DNA of 34,698 nt, taken from positions 1 through 34,698 of the IMG/VR virus record IMGVR_UViG_3300017527_000306. The stretch is one strand, 5' to 3'. Both the position numbers and the translations under genes were made by a program. Of this stretch, positions 22,659 to 30,889 are shown piece after piece. Every line of letters begins with the position of its first letter. The first letter of the stretch is position 1. The notes beneath the pieces are model-generated. The model was not told the origin of the DNA and ran no database searches. It saw nothing but the letters and a program-made list of their open reading frames with translations. This DNA comes from a virus.

Positions 22659-24472
22659 TTTATCTCTATACTCCTGAATTTATGCGTAGTTGGTTTTGGA
22701 GTTCCAGTTGCTTGTCCTCTTACATACATATGGAGACCTTTTAGTTTACTAGGAAAATCATACCAACTCATCTTACTGCTTTCGCTTAAATCCGAAAAAC
22801 TCTGTGTATGTACTTGTCGTCCGTCTATATAAAATTCCAGATCCCAGTCTCCGTCTGCGTCTAGTCTGAACTGCCTAACCCAAGTTATATGCTGTTCTTC
22901 TCGTCCTTTAAGACCGCTGCCTGTTATAGCGTATTCAGTGGATCTAGTTAAACGAAAAGATTTTGTAATAAATTCAGGACTTGCAGTAGAAACTGTACTA
23001 GAGCTAGAATCTAAGAGATTATAAACAGTATAATAATTAGAATTATCATAATCCGCTACTACTCCTAGAATTTCGTCCCTCCGTCTATCACAAAAAAGAT
23101 CCTTACAGTCTGTCGTGTACCTAACCCAAGTCTCGTCTAAAGCATTATAAGCCAAGAGTCTATTAGTAGCCGTATCATCTGAGTCTTTCATAGGAACCAG
23201 AATATAATAAACCCCTCTATTAAATCCAGCTCTGCAAGTCTCTTCTACAGAGTCCATGTCTACAATATCAATCCAGGTATCTGCATCTAGTCCGAACGTC
23301 CGTCCAATCGGATCACTTATTCGCACAGACTTTGCTCCGTCAAATCTATAGATCCCGTCATGCGAAAGATAGTATATCCCATCCGGTCCAGTTGCTGCGC
23401 TCCATCTAGCTGCTAGTCCCATATGCGCTCTTGTTGAATGCGGCTCAAAAGTATCAGCGGTTGTTCCTGATAGTCTTTCTATTCCGTCTTCCATGAAAAG
23501 ATATAAATTCCCGTCAAAAACTTTCAAGCTCCTTACTCTTCTACCAAATTCTACTTCTACATAATACGTACTAGGCCAGTTTTCTGGACGGTCTTTACGA
23601 CTAAAATAAGCCCTCTCAGGAAAATTAGTATCTCCGCATAAGAAAAGCCGCCCTTTGAATTCCACGACAAAATCACCAACAGGCGGGATTCCTTGGTCTG
23701 TATTAGCCTCTGTAGTTAGGTCATTGTCTGAAATCGTGTCTACAAAAGATAAAGTAGTATTGTCTGGAATAGTAGCTACTAGGTAATAACTTCCGCCGTC
23801 TGCTAATGTTCTATATAATCTTCTACTTGTAACTCTTGAACTACTAGAAATCCCTATATTAGTTATAAGATGCGAATCATCCGCAGAAGCAGTTATTGTA
23901 CTACTAGCATTACTCGGATCGCTTTCTGAGCCAGTTGACTGGTCATAGAAAGTATAAACATAAACATAATCACCTGCGCTTAAGTTCCCAGATCCTGAAC
24001 CAGTTTCTACTGAAGGACTACTAGTCGGTGGATCAATGCCCCAGGTCATAGTCTCTGTCCCTGTATCTGCGAGCATTGTCGTGCCGTCTGTTATATAAAC
24101 ATGCGTGTAGTCACTTAGCGTAGGTCTTAAAGGAGCGTAGCTTATATGATTGCCGGAGATTATGTCACTGGAGACTGTCCTAGACGCTCCGCTTAAGGAA
24201 TTCCAGACATGTAGCCAAGTTCCTACATTGTGGTAAATGAGTCTTTTATCAACCCCTTCGACCATTACTTGATATAAATTATCTATCTCGTTTGTATAAG
24301 AAGGAATTGTCTTAAAATACTCATTCTCACTATGCAATCTGCCACAAGTAATCATGCCTAGTTCTTCTAGACTAATATCATCGGCCCTGAATAGAGCATC
24401 GTCTTTGAGCATTTCATGTCTTGCTCTATTCTGCCAACCTCGTGCGAAGTTTGATACTTTAGTTGAACTCAT
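22655..24472 (-). CDS. Tail nozzle-like beta-propeller protein (605 aa)
   Basis: Almost wholly beta, with repeated blade-like units such as RLFLCGDTNFPERAYFSRKD, LYLFMEDGIERLSG, GIYYLSHDGIYRFDG and RLLAYNALDETWVRY. An inserted Ig/FN3-like segment lies at about 145-235 (SAGDYVYVYTFYDQSTGSES). Repeated blades of this kind, right after adaptor genes, fit the nozzle at the tail tip of podoviruses (the role of T7 gp12 and P22 gp10). A stabilisation protein with the same fold is the main alternative. No signal peptide. Confidence 0.65.
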   Translation of the reverse strand: MSSTKVSNFARGWQNRARHEMLKDDALFRADDISLEELGMITCGRLHSENEYFKTIPSYTNEIDNLYQVMVEGVDKRLIYHNVGTWLHVWNSLSGASRTVSSDIISGNHISYAPLRPTLSDYTHVYITDGTTMLADTGTETMTWGIDPPTSSPSVETGSGSGNLSAGDYVYVYTFYDQSTGSESDPSNASSTITASADDSHLITNIGISSSSRVTSRRLYRTLADGGSYYLVATIPDNTTLSFVDTISDNDLTTEANTDQGIPPVGDFVVEFKGRLFLCGDTNFPERAYFSRKDRPENWPSTYYVEVEFGRRVRSLKVFDGNLYLFMEDGIERLSGTTADTFEPHSTRAHMGLAARWSAATGPDGIYYLSHDGIYRFDGAKSVRISDPIGRTFGLDADTWIDIVDMDSVEETCRAGFNRGVYYILVPMKDSDDTATNRLLAYNALDETWVRYTTDCKDLFCDRRRDEILGVVADYDNSNYYTVYNLLDSSSSTVSTASPEFITKSFRLTRSTEYAITGSGLKGREEQHITWVRQFRLDADGDWDLEFYIDGRQVHTQSFSDLSESSKMSWYDFPSKLKGLHMYVRGQATGTPKPTTHKFRSIEIK

Positions 24473-24602
24473 TTTTTAGAATCCTTCATGCGTTATTTGT
24501 TTTAGTAGGATGCGACATCCCCCTACTATAACCCAATAGGGGTATTATCAGGTAAATGCAAGTACATAGGACCGTCATAACCTTCACCAAGCATCACCTC
24601 CT

Positions 24603-25697
24603 TTAAAGAGTCTTCCTCTGAAACATACCACGGATCATCCTGCATTCTAGTTCAAATATAGTTTGCATAAGTCTACTCTTTTCCAGATCCTTTCCGTCTC
24701 CGTCATGTCCATATGCTCTTGCTAAGACTCCATGCATTAGTATAGGAATCAAAGAGTCTGAGACAAAGATCTCGTTTTCTAACTCAGTCACATCTTGAAT
24801 ATGGCCTTTATAATACATAAACATAGTATCATCTGTCGTGCGGCCAAACAAACTCAATCCAATAGGATCAGTTAAATGAATCCCAGTCGGAGTATTATTC
24901 TCCGGATCTGGAACATAAGCGTCTGTTATTATCCCATAATCTGCTTCAAATGTCTGCGTTACGCCATTTAAAAGCAGCTCAGTCGTTACACCATAAGTAG
25001 CATTTCTTTCTTCTAGTTTTCCTTTATTAAGAGGATACAAAGCATAGACAAGACCGTCTGTAGCATCAAGTAATTCTACCGTAGTTGAACTAGTAGAAGC
25101 ACTAGCAGCAGTTGCACTAGCTCCAGCAACAGACATGGTTAAGTCCCAGTAGGAATTATTATAAGTAGAATACAAGACTACTTTACTCTGACAAGTAGCA
25201 TCCGCTCCTTTATTGTCTGTGTCTATTGTTCCACTATCAGTATGTAAATACCATTTAACGTCATTACTGTCTTTAATATAAACAGTATCAGACGTACCGC
25301 CTCCAGTTTCTACCGCACTTGGAACAGGCACGAATCTTATAATAGCATCTTTTCCTGCGCCAAACTGTGTAGCTGCAATAGGAGTTCCTGTCGAGCCGTC
25401 TAACCAAGTCCCACTTATGAAATCCATATCATGCAGTTGTGCCAAGTCTACAAACTCCTGATCGAACGTAACGAAGTATGTCTTTATAAAATCCTCAGGA
25501 ACATCGCATTCGCCAGTTGTCCCGTCAACTACACTCACATAAGTCCTGTCACAGATCATAGTTCTTTGAGAAAAGACTCTTAAAACTTCTCTCAAGTATT
25601 TCAGCAACTCTGCCTTAGTCCACAAAACCGCAAAACTAAAATCTTCCTGAAGTATGTCTCCTATATTGTCTAAAAAAGTATCAACCTTCATCTTCAT
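24603..25697 (-). CDS. Head-tail adaptor-like protein (364 aa)
   Basis: The N-terminal part (LDNIGDILQEDFSFAVLWTKAELLKYLREVLRVF, then GECDVPEDFIKTYFVTFD) and the C-terminal helical part (IPILMHGVLARAYGHDGDGKDLEKSRL) fit phage adaptor proteins that form a ring below the portal. A beta-rich insert at about 125-225 (Thr/Ser/Ala-rich) splits the fold. It is the third of three adaptor-like genes in a row and overlaps the previous one by 17 bases. GAGGATG precedes the start. Confidence 0.55.
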   Translation of the reverse strand: MKMKVDTFLDNIGDILQEDFSFAVLWTKAELLKYLREVLRVFSQRTMICDRTYVSVVDGTTGECDVPEDFIKTYFVTFDQEFVDLAQLHDMDFISGTWLDGSTGTPIAATQFGAGKDAIIRFVPVPSAVETGGGTSDTVYIKDSNDVKWYLHTDSGTIDTDNKGADATCQSKVVLYSTYNNSYWDLTMSVAGASATAASASTSSTTVELLDATDGLVYALYPLNKGKLEERNATYGVTTELLLNGVTQTFEADYGIITDAYVPDPENNTPTGIHLTDPIGLSLFGRTTDDTMFMYYKGHIQDVTELENEIFVSDSLIPILMHGVLARAYGHDGDGKDLEKSRLMQTIFELECRMIRGMFQRKTL

Positions 25698-26412
25698 CCT
25701 CTAAGTTTCGTTTAGGTCTGCGCTCTCTCTGTTGCTGTTGGGTGAAGTCTGAATAAATAAATTCCGCAGGATAAGGTTCAAAGTCTCGTCCGCTCGGGTA
25801 TCTGGTTTTTAAATGAATCATATACTCATTAAGCCGCTTCATGAATTCTTTAACTGCTTCTCCAGCCGAACTTACCCTCCCAGGTTCTCCTAAGAATCCT
25901 TCAAAGGTAGCATACAAGATAAGCAAGTCTTGAAATTCCTCTTCCATCTTAGGCTCGTCCGTATCAGCTGCTAAAACCTTTGGTTCGAAAGCTCCTATTA
26001 TGGTCATGTAAGTCTCAGATGCTTCTTGACTAGGACATAAGAGCATCTGTGCGTGGGCATAATGGTAAGGACTTAAGAGAGTATAATAAAGAGAGTCCGT
26101 ATCTGCTTGTCCTTCCCAGGCATTTGAATATAATTCAAACTCGTCCAATGCAGCTGGGTCTATTTTGGTCCCTGTCGTAGTATTAGCCATATATAAAGGA
26201 GCCAGGCAGTCTTGTCCATTCGACTGCGGCAATCCAGCATGGTTTCTACCACCAGCTATTGTATGAGTAACTCTTCTTTCATCAAAAAGAGTCAAAATAG
26301 CCAACAGTCTATAGCCATTATTAATAGCTCGGTTTAAAAAAGCATCCGTTCTATACGTCCCGCTTTCGTCCAAGTCGTTTTGTACTATTTGTCTTATCGT
26401 TTGTAGGTCCAT
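25681..26412 (-). CDS. Head-tail adaptor-like protein (243 aa)
   Basis: It starts with a helical unit seen in adaptors (IRQIVQNDLDESGTYRTDAFLNRAINNGYRLLAIL). The segment EPKMEEEFQDLLILYATFEGFL and the spaced helix after it (EAVKEFMKRLNEYMIHLKTRYPSG) match the end of the same family. The tail is Gln/Arg/Glu-rich. It shares the plan but not obvious identity with its neighbours at 24603 and 26412, and starts one base inside the previous gene. Confidence 0.55.
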   Translation of the reverse strand: MDLQTIRQIVQNDLDESGTYRTDAFLNRAINNGYRLLAILTLFDERRVTHTIAGGRNHAGLPQSNGQDCLAPLYMANTTTGTKIDPAALDEFELYSNAWEGQADTDSLYYTLLSPYHYAHAQMLLCPSQEASETYMTIIGAFEPKVLAADTDEPKMEEEFQDLLILYATFEGFLGEPGRVSSAGEAVKEFMKRLNEYMIHLKTRYPSGRDFEPYPAEFIYSDFTQQQQRERRPKRNLEDEDEG

Positions 26413-27311
26413 TAGTCCACATCGTGTTGTGTCCAGAAGTTATTATCCCAAATATGTCCGCCCATTACGTCTCTGACTCGACCAGGAAGAGAAGAATTGT
26501 CTAAGTCCTCTATAATCATTTCTCTTAACTCTGCTCTATAACTAGCACCTGCGTCTCTTTTTAAACCTATAAAAGCCGGATTTTGTGTTTGTGCGTAGAC
26601 TATTCCGTAGCAATATTCTAGTGCTTTAAGGAACAAGATCTCAGGTCTAAAAACTGGTGTATCTGTATTAGCACTTAAATCCGCTACGTATTTTCTATAA
26701 TGTATTGTTACTGTATAGTCTGAATCCGGAATCGGCCAGATTTCAAAACTCACAGTTCCGTCTCCTGCGCTCTTGCTAAAAACACTAAAACACTGAGGTG
26801 CTCCGGTTGTGTTTCTCTTAGGATCTATTCTGTTTAAATAAGCCTGGCTTCTTTCTTTCAAAGGAGACTGATACAATATAGCCTCTATATCTCCGACATT
26901 AGCTACTGTCGGACTATACACTGTCTTCTGTGCATTGAAATCTTCGCCAGAAGCACTGTCTTGTGCGTAAGTAGTTTCTAACGTAATACTAGTATTAGAA
27001 CCTACACTACTTACTATATAAGGTTGGCTGTCTGATCCTATCCTAAAACCCCATCCAGCTGCTATGTCTCCAGTACTCCACGTTGTACCAGATCCAGTCA
27101 CCGTAGCAGAGCCTTGCGTGACAGAACAACTTTCCGAACTGGAATTACTTACCTGTTCGTACAGTCTCTCTGTTGTGGTATCATGCAGAAAAACCCAATC
27201 TGTCTTGCCTATAATTTCTTTATAAGCAATATTAATCCACTCTCTAATAACCGGAACACTTAACTGTGGTACAAGTTTTCTTAAATTATTACTCATGTCT
27301 CTTAGGTTCAT
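26412..27311 (-). CDS. Head-tail adaptor-like protein (299 aa)
   Basis: N-terminal helices (LRKLVPQLSVPVIREWINIAYKEIIGKTDWVFL) and the C-terminal unit (TPVFRPEILFLKALEYCYGIVYAQTQNP) are adaptor-like. Between them is an Ig-like insert (GSATVTGSGTTWSTGDIAAGW, then YIVSSVGSNTSITLETTY), a motif common as an add-on domain in phage structural proteins. First of three adaptor-like genes. The start overlaps a possible 20-aa frame that contains palindromic element copy 3. Confidence 0.55.
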   Translation of the reverse strand: MNLRDMSNNLRKLVPQLSVPVIREWINIAYKEIIGKTDWVFLHDTTTERLYEQVSNSSSESCSVTQGSATVTGSGTTWSTGDIAAGWGFRIGSDSQPYIVSSVGSNTSITLETTYAQDSASGEDFNAQKTVYSPTVANVGDIEAILYQSPLKERSQAYLNRIDPKRNTTGAPQCFSVFSKSAGDGTVSFEIWPIPDSDYTVTIHYRKYVADLSANTDTPVFRPEILFLKALEYCYGIVYAQTQNPAFIGLKRDAGASYRAELREMIIEDLDNSSLPGRVRDVMGGHIWDNNFWTQHDVD

Positions 27312-27370
27312 CTTCTTCTACCCTTCATGAAATGAATCGTTCTTGTGTTAGTTCCATCCCATTCTGTCAT
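27308..27370 (-). CDS. Possible 20-aa peptide upstream of adaptor gene
   Basis: Reads MTEWDGTNTRTIHFMKGRRR with GGAG eight bases before the ATG and a stop overlapping the next start (ATGA). That is good translational context for so short a frame. The palindromic element lies inside it, and the other two copies would also translate TIHLMN. The DNA element may be the real signal, with the peptide incidental, or the frame may be a coupling leader. Confidence 0.35.
   Translation of the reverse strand: MTEWDGTNTRTIHFMKGRRR
27324..27341 (-). promoter_or_regulatory. 18-bp palindromic element, copy 3 (one mismatch)
   Basis: On the - strand it reads AACGATTCATTTCATGAA, differing from the two + strand copies at one base. 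The change falls in the 3-base centre, so both arms of TTCAT-N3-ATGAA are kept. It lies 13 bases before the start of the 299-aa adaptor gene, oriented with that gene. Conservation of the arms across strands favours a protein-binding or promoter function. Confidence 0.55.
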
Positions 27371-27383
27371 TCTTAAAACTCCG

Positions 27384-27803
27384 TTATTTATTTATCAGCT
27401 TAGACTTAAACATACTAATCCCTTTTGAAATGGCATAAGGACCGAAGTAAAAGATTATTATAGACACAACTGCATAGAGCAATATGTCTGATGTAGCAAG
27501 AGAAAACATTATGTGGTAGTTTGAATGGTTTAGTATTATCATAACTGCTGTTATTAGCATCAAGACAACAAACAACCCTATAAGCATTACTGCAAGCCTA
27601 CGTCTTGTTATACTTCTTATTGTACTTTCGTCTGCAATTATGTTTTGTAGTCCTACCCAAGTATTAAACAAACCCTGAGCTGCTTCTGCTTTTTCTTCTT
27701 TCGTAAAGAACAGTTTGTCTATTCCAGCAGCGCCGTGGTTTATGAGCTTATCTGCACTTGCTAATGCCTTATCTGCTCCTAGTAATTTACTAAACCAGCT
27801 CAT
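27384..27803 (-). CDS. Holin-like membrane protein (139 aa)
   Basis: An amphipathic N-terminal region (LLGADKALASADKLINHGAAG) and FTKEEKAEAAQGLF lead to two strong transmembrane helices, at about 69-92 (RRLAVMLIGLFVVLMLITAVMIIL) and about 105-126, with a basic tail (FKSKLINK). The KEEKAEA element followed by membrane helices resembles the GTA/3TM holin group. A holin would pore the membrane to let the M23 enzyme at 29671 reach the wall. It is separated from that enzyme by a beta-helix gene, so another membrane protein in the cluster could be the holin instead. Confidence 0.6.
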   Translation of the reverse strand: MSWFSKLLGADKALASADKLINHGAAGIDKLFFTKEEKAEAAQGLFNTWVGLQNIIADESTIRSITRRRLAVMLIGLFVVLMLITAVMIILNHSNYHIMFSLATSDILLYAVVSIIIFYFGPYAISKGISMFKSKLINK

Positions 27804-29678
27804 TTAATTAACACCTCCACCAGTAATACTAACTCCCCATAAAGGCGGCTTGGCAAATTCATAAGCACCTATTTCTGGAGTATCTCTATCTTTTCCCCCG
27901 TAATCAGTAGTTACAGAAACATCAGTGCCAGTGTCTATAGCAGGAGATGTCAACTGAAGTTGGAAGTTTGCAGACCCCGCAGATATAAACAATGGATTTG
28001 AATTAACACCATTACTGTCCATGCTTTCTGTTACTGTCCATTCTGTCCATGTTCTTCCTGCACCCTCGTAAGCCCACCAATCACCTGCAGCAGTATTAAG
28101 ATAGAGGTTATAATCAGCATCAAGAGTCGAGTTCGCATTGACTTTCCAGACATAATATTTTGCTGCCTGTGGAGTGTAGCCAAAGATATTGTTTTTTAAT
28201 TCAAGGTCATTCTCTGCAACATCATCGTCTATTCTAACTCCAACTTGGGAACCATCCAAGTAAAGGGTGTTATGGTAAAAATCAACCTCAGAACCATCAG
28301 TTTCATTTAGATCCATGCCGTAGGGGAAGTCTATGATTAGACAGTTTTGAACTTGGACATTAAGAGATTGTTTATCTGCTGTTGCTGGAAATAAAATACC
28401 AAAACGGCCTTGGGTTGAACCTGCCGTGTATTTATCTCCGTCAATGGTAATGACGGCAGAACAACCAGATACGACAACACCATCCCCAACATCACGGATT
28501 GTATTATTAGATTGGTTTATAGTGCAATCATTGTCTAGATCATAGTACATAAACCCATCATAATCTCCGTTCATTGCCTCATCTTGTAGGTCAATCGTGT
28601 TGTTTGAAATAGTCCACGTTCCTGTAACATCCCCACCAGCTAACTCCAACACAGATATACCTTTGTGTAGGTCCGAGCCACCTCTATTATCGGTATTTGC
28701 AGGTTTGTCTATTGTATTGCCCGTTATTGTGCCACCTGCGGTCTCTTGTCCAGTATTAGGTTCAATGTCTATTCCGGTCCTACCTCCGTAAATATTATTA
28801 TTCGTTATACTAATTGCATCCCCATCAACTATAGCTATACCCATTCGATGGATAGTGTCGGCCGTATTTGAGCCTATTGTATTTCCTGTAATACTTCCTG
28901 TAGGTGAACTTGTTCCGTTTTGCACATAAATCCCATCAGCACTTCCGACATCATCAACCGTTCTCGACCACTGGTAGTCTATTGTATTGTTTGAAATCGT
29001 AAAACTCGTTCCACCTTTAACAGCTATCCCGTGACGTTGGTTTTTCTGGATATTACAAGAGTCAATGGTTATGTTGGTGCTGGTGTCTTCAATGTTAACT
29101 GTGCCATTTAAAGACGCTCCGTCTGTGCCTTGACAATAGCGAAAGTATAAATTGCTAACAGAAACATAGTCATTGTCGTTTGTGTCTAAGCCTATTCTTT
29201 GACCGACTTCTATGTTTGTTGTTGCAGGATTAAAACCTGTGTAGAGTGTAGTGCCGCTATAATCCCATTCAGTAGCGCCAAGACCATCTTTCGTGCCATT
29301 TTCCAAAATAACGTCTGTTGCTGAGTTAATCACTATATGAGGCTCAGTTGCAAATAGCTTTTCATATTCACCATTGCTGTCGTCATCATTCCATCCACTT
29401 GACCCATCGTCTAAGTCAGAACCATAAACATAAGCTGTGTCTCCTGCCTTCCCACGCACAATGATCTCGTTGCCTACGCTTCCACTTGAACCGAGTGTTA
29501 TGGTCTCTCTGTAAGTTCCTGAATGGATCTCTACAATATCGCCCGCAGTTGTAGCGGATGCTATTGCACTGGCAATGTCTGTCTCATCGCAGCCAGCAGC
29601 ACAGACTGTGTATGTTGCTCCCCATGTACAAGTAGGAAACAGAAATATCACTAAAAATAGTCCTATATTTTTAAGCAT
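27804..29678 (-). CDS. Secreted parallel beta-helix protein with choice-of-anchor Q end
   Basis: Begins with a Sec-type signal peptide (MLKNIGLFLVIFLFPTCTWG, cleavage near residue 20). The body (about 50-520) is a right-handed parallel beta-helix: repeated turns of the form ITIDSCNI, FTISNNTID, ISITNNNIYGGRTGIDI and WTISNNTIDL, as in pectate-lyase-like tailspikes and depolymerases. The C-terminal part (NPLFISAG..LTSPAIDTG...DRDTPEIGAYEF) is the choice-of-anchor Q signature found in secreted bacterial proteins. Normal tailspikes lack signal peptides. It could be a spike or a secreted polysaccharide-binding protein. It overlaps the M23 gene by 8 bases. Confidence 0.75.
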   Translation of the reverse strand: MLKNIGLFLVIFLFPTCTWGATYTVCAAGCDETDIASAIASATTAGDIVEIHSGTYRETITLGSSGSVGNEIIVRGKAGDTAYVYGSDLDDGSSGWNDDDSNGEYEKLFATEPHIVINSATDVILENGTKDGLGATEWDYSGTTLYTGFNPATTNIEVGQRIGLDTNDNDYVSVSNLYFRYCQGTDGASLNGTVNIEDTSTNITIDSCNIQKNQRHGIAVKGGTSFTISNNTIDYQWSRTVDDVGSADGIYVQNGTSSPTGSITGNTIGSNTADTIHRMGIAIVDGDAISITNNNIYGGRTGIDIEPNTGQETAGGTITGNTIDKPANTDNRGGSDLHKGISVLELAGGDVTGTWTISNNTIDLQDEAMNGDYDGFMYYDLDNDCTINQSNNTIRDVGDGVVVSGCSAVITIDGDKYTAGSTQGRFGILFPATADKQSLNVQVQNCLIIDFPYGMDLNETDGSEVDFYHNTLYLDGSQVGVRIDDDVAENDLELKNNIFGYTPQAAKYYVWKVNANSTLDADYNLYLNTAAGDWWAYEGAGRTWTEWTVTESMDSNGVNSNPLFISAGSANFQLQLTSPAIDTGTDVSVTTDYGGKDRDTPEIGAYEFAKPPLWGVSITGGGVN

Positions 29679-30078
29679 CCCTGTCTATCAACCTCATTGG
29701 ATCTACTGAGCTTATTTCCAAATGAATATGTGGTGTTACAGCAGAGTATTTTTTACTTATATCCTGCGCGTAGCCTATTATCTGGCCAGGCCGAACTACT
29801 TGTCCTATAAGCTCTTCTTCTATATTTAAATAAAATATCTTTATCCTCGCTGCTTTTGCCTCAATAAGACAGCCATCATAATGCTTGTCTCCTACATAAG
29901 GTCTAGCACGGCGTTTTACTACTCCACTACACGGACTGAAAACCGGCTCTCCTGGTTCGACACTAAAGTCTACGCCTTTGTGTTTTCTGTTTCCTCTAGG
30001 TGCGCCATAGTAACCAAAACCGCCTGAGTCATTTCTGATTTGTCCCGTCTTTGTAGGAAATATCATCACTTTTTTCAC
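29671..30078 (-). CDS. M23-family (LytM-like) endolysin
   Basis: Zinc peptidase motifs are HKGVDF (His33, Asp37) and HIHLEI (His117, His119), the HxxxD and HxH ligand pair of M23 glycyl/D-Ala endopeptidases. Between them are the usual strands (EPVFSPCSGVVKR, GQVVRPGQIIGYAQD). At 135 aa it is a bare catalytic domain with no binding domain or signal peptide, so it depends on a holin to leave the cytoplasm. It would cut the peptide cross-links of the cell wall at lysis. It overlaps the membrane gene before it. Confidence 0.85.
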   Translation of the reverse strand: MKKVMIFPTKTGQIRNDSGGFGYYGAPRGNRKHKGVDFSVEPGEPVFSPCSGVVKRRARPYVGDKHYDGCLIEAKAARIKIFYLNIEEELIGQVVRPGQIIGYAQDISKKYSAVTPHIHLEISSVDPMRLIDRDA

Positions 30079-30415
30079 CTAACACTGCTTTTATTGACCA
30101 GTATGCAACAAAACCCAGGGCACCCATGAACGGAATCCAGCGAGTTGTCCACCACCAGTTATCCTTTACAAACCAATCGTAGGTCTCACGGTTTATCCAT
30201 AAGAAGGGTCTGCCTAGCACTGCTGGAAGTTTCGCGTACGCTACACCAAAGGTCAGAGGAATTAAGTAACGTACTTCTTTAAAGTGTTTACAGTTTCCTG
30301 TCTTAAGATATATTTTACTAATCCACCAGAGCAACATAAGGAAAGTGACCGTACCGACCAAGAACATCACCACATATGACCACCACATCGGGTCCAAGTA
30401 CCATTTACCCATCAT
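30029..30415 (-). CDS. Membrane protein of the lysis cluster (128 aa)
   Basis: The double ATG at 30415/30412 follows GGAGA and is preferred to a longer frame that would overlap the previous gene further. Two transmembrane helices are clear: about 11-35 (WSYVVMFLVGTVTFLMLLWWI) and about 91-112 (RWIPFMGALGFVAYWSIKAVLG), with a Trp-rich loop (FVKDNWWWTTRW) before the second. It overlaps the M23 gene by 50 bases, so a holin or lysis-control role is plausible. No family recognised. Confidence 0.6.
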   Translation of the reverse strand: MMGKWYLDPMWWSYVVMFLVGTVTFLMLLWWISKIYLKTGNCKHFKEVRYLIPLTFGVAYAKLPAVLGRPFLWINRETYDWFVKDNWWWTTRWIPFMGALGFVAYWSIKAVLGEKSDDISYKDGTNQK

Positions 30416-30608
30416 TTTCGTTCTCCGCTTTAGGCTGCATAAAAGTCTCAGGACTAAGTTTCCATGCACCAGAACCGTTGAGACGGATCGTCCTGTCCAG
30501 GTCTGCTTTCTCCAATCTTGCGGACTCTGTTAATTCTTTTAGTTCCTCTGCTTGTCCTCTGTACTTCTTCGGAGTTAGAATACGAAAGAGTCTATCTATT
30601 ATTCCCAT
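30405..30608 (-). CDS. Small hypothetical protein in lysis cluster (67 aa)
   Basis: ATG 30608 follows AGGAGT seven bases upstream. The longer frame adds residues that look random. Predicted helical first half (MGIIDRLFRILTPKKYRGQ, EELKELTESARLEKADLD), then a polar tail (SGAWKLSPETFMQ). Overlaps the genes on both sides by about 10 bases. Function unknown. Confidence 0.5.
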   Translation of the reverse strand: MGIIDRLFRILTPKKYRGQAEELKELTESARLEKADLDRTIRLNGSGAWKLSPETFMQPKAENENDG

Positions 30609-30877
30609 TTCCGACTCCTGTCTAGAACCTTTGCTATGTTTTCGCCTATCATCCTCAAGAGTTCCAAGATCAAAGCTTGGGCTTCTTTGAGTGACTTCTG
30701 CAATTCCAGTATCGCTGACTGTTGTCTTATACATGAAGCACATTGTCCCATTTGTTTAAGGTTAAGTTTATAAAACAGTACCGTGGCTACGACACCGACA
30801 AAGGCACCAGCACCAGCAGAGAGAGCATTTTCTATTAAACTTGTTTCCATAGTTTCCAGATTCCAAACGAGTCCCAA
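30599..30877 (-). CDS. Single-TM plus coiled-coil protein (spanin-like topology)
   Basis: One transmembrane helix (NALSAGAGAFVGVVATVLFY), then CASC and a coiled coil (RQQSAILELQKSLKEAQALI). This is the topology of an inner-membrane spanin, which would fit a lysis cluster, but no lipoprotein partner is visible. The start is uncertain: TTG 30877 has GGAGG four bases away, whereas ATG 30850 (METSLIENAL) has no good site. Length is 92 or 83 aa accordingly. Confidence 0.5.
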   Translation of the reverse strand: MGLVWNLETMETSLIENALSAGAGAFVGVVATVLFYKLNLKQMGQCASCIRQQSAILELQKSLKEAQALILELLRMIGENIAKVLDRSRKWE

Positions 30878-30889
30878 CGTACCTCCAAA

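Noticed and set aside
28597-28791. A + strand frame of 64 codons opposite the beta-helix gene
   Set aside because: Antisense shadow of a repetitive Thr/Asn/Gly-rich gene; Pro/Ser/Val-rich composition with no start context.
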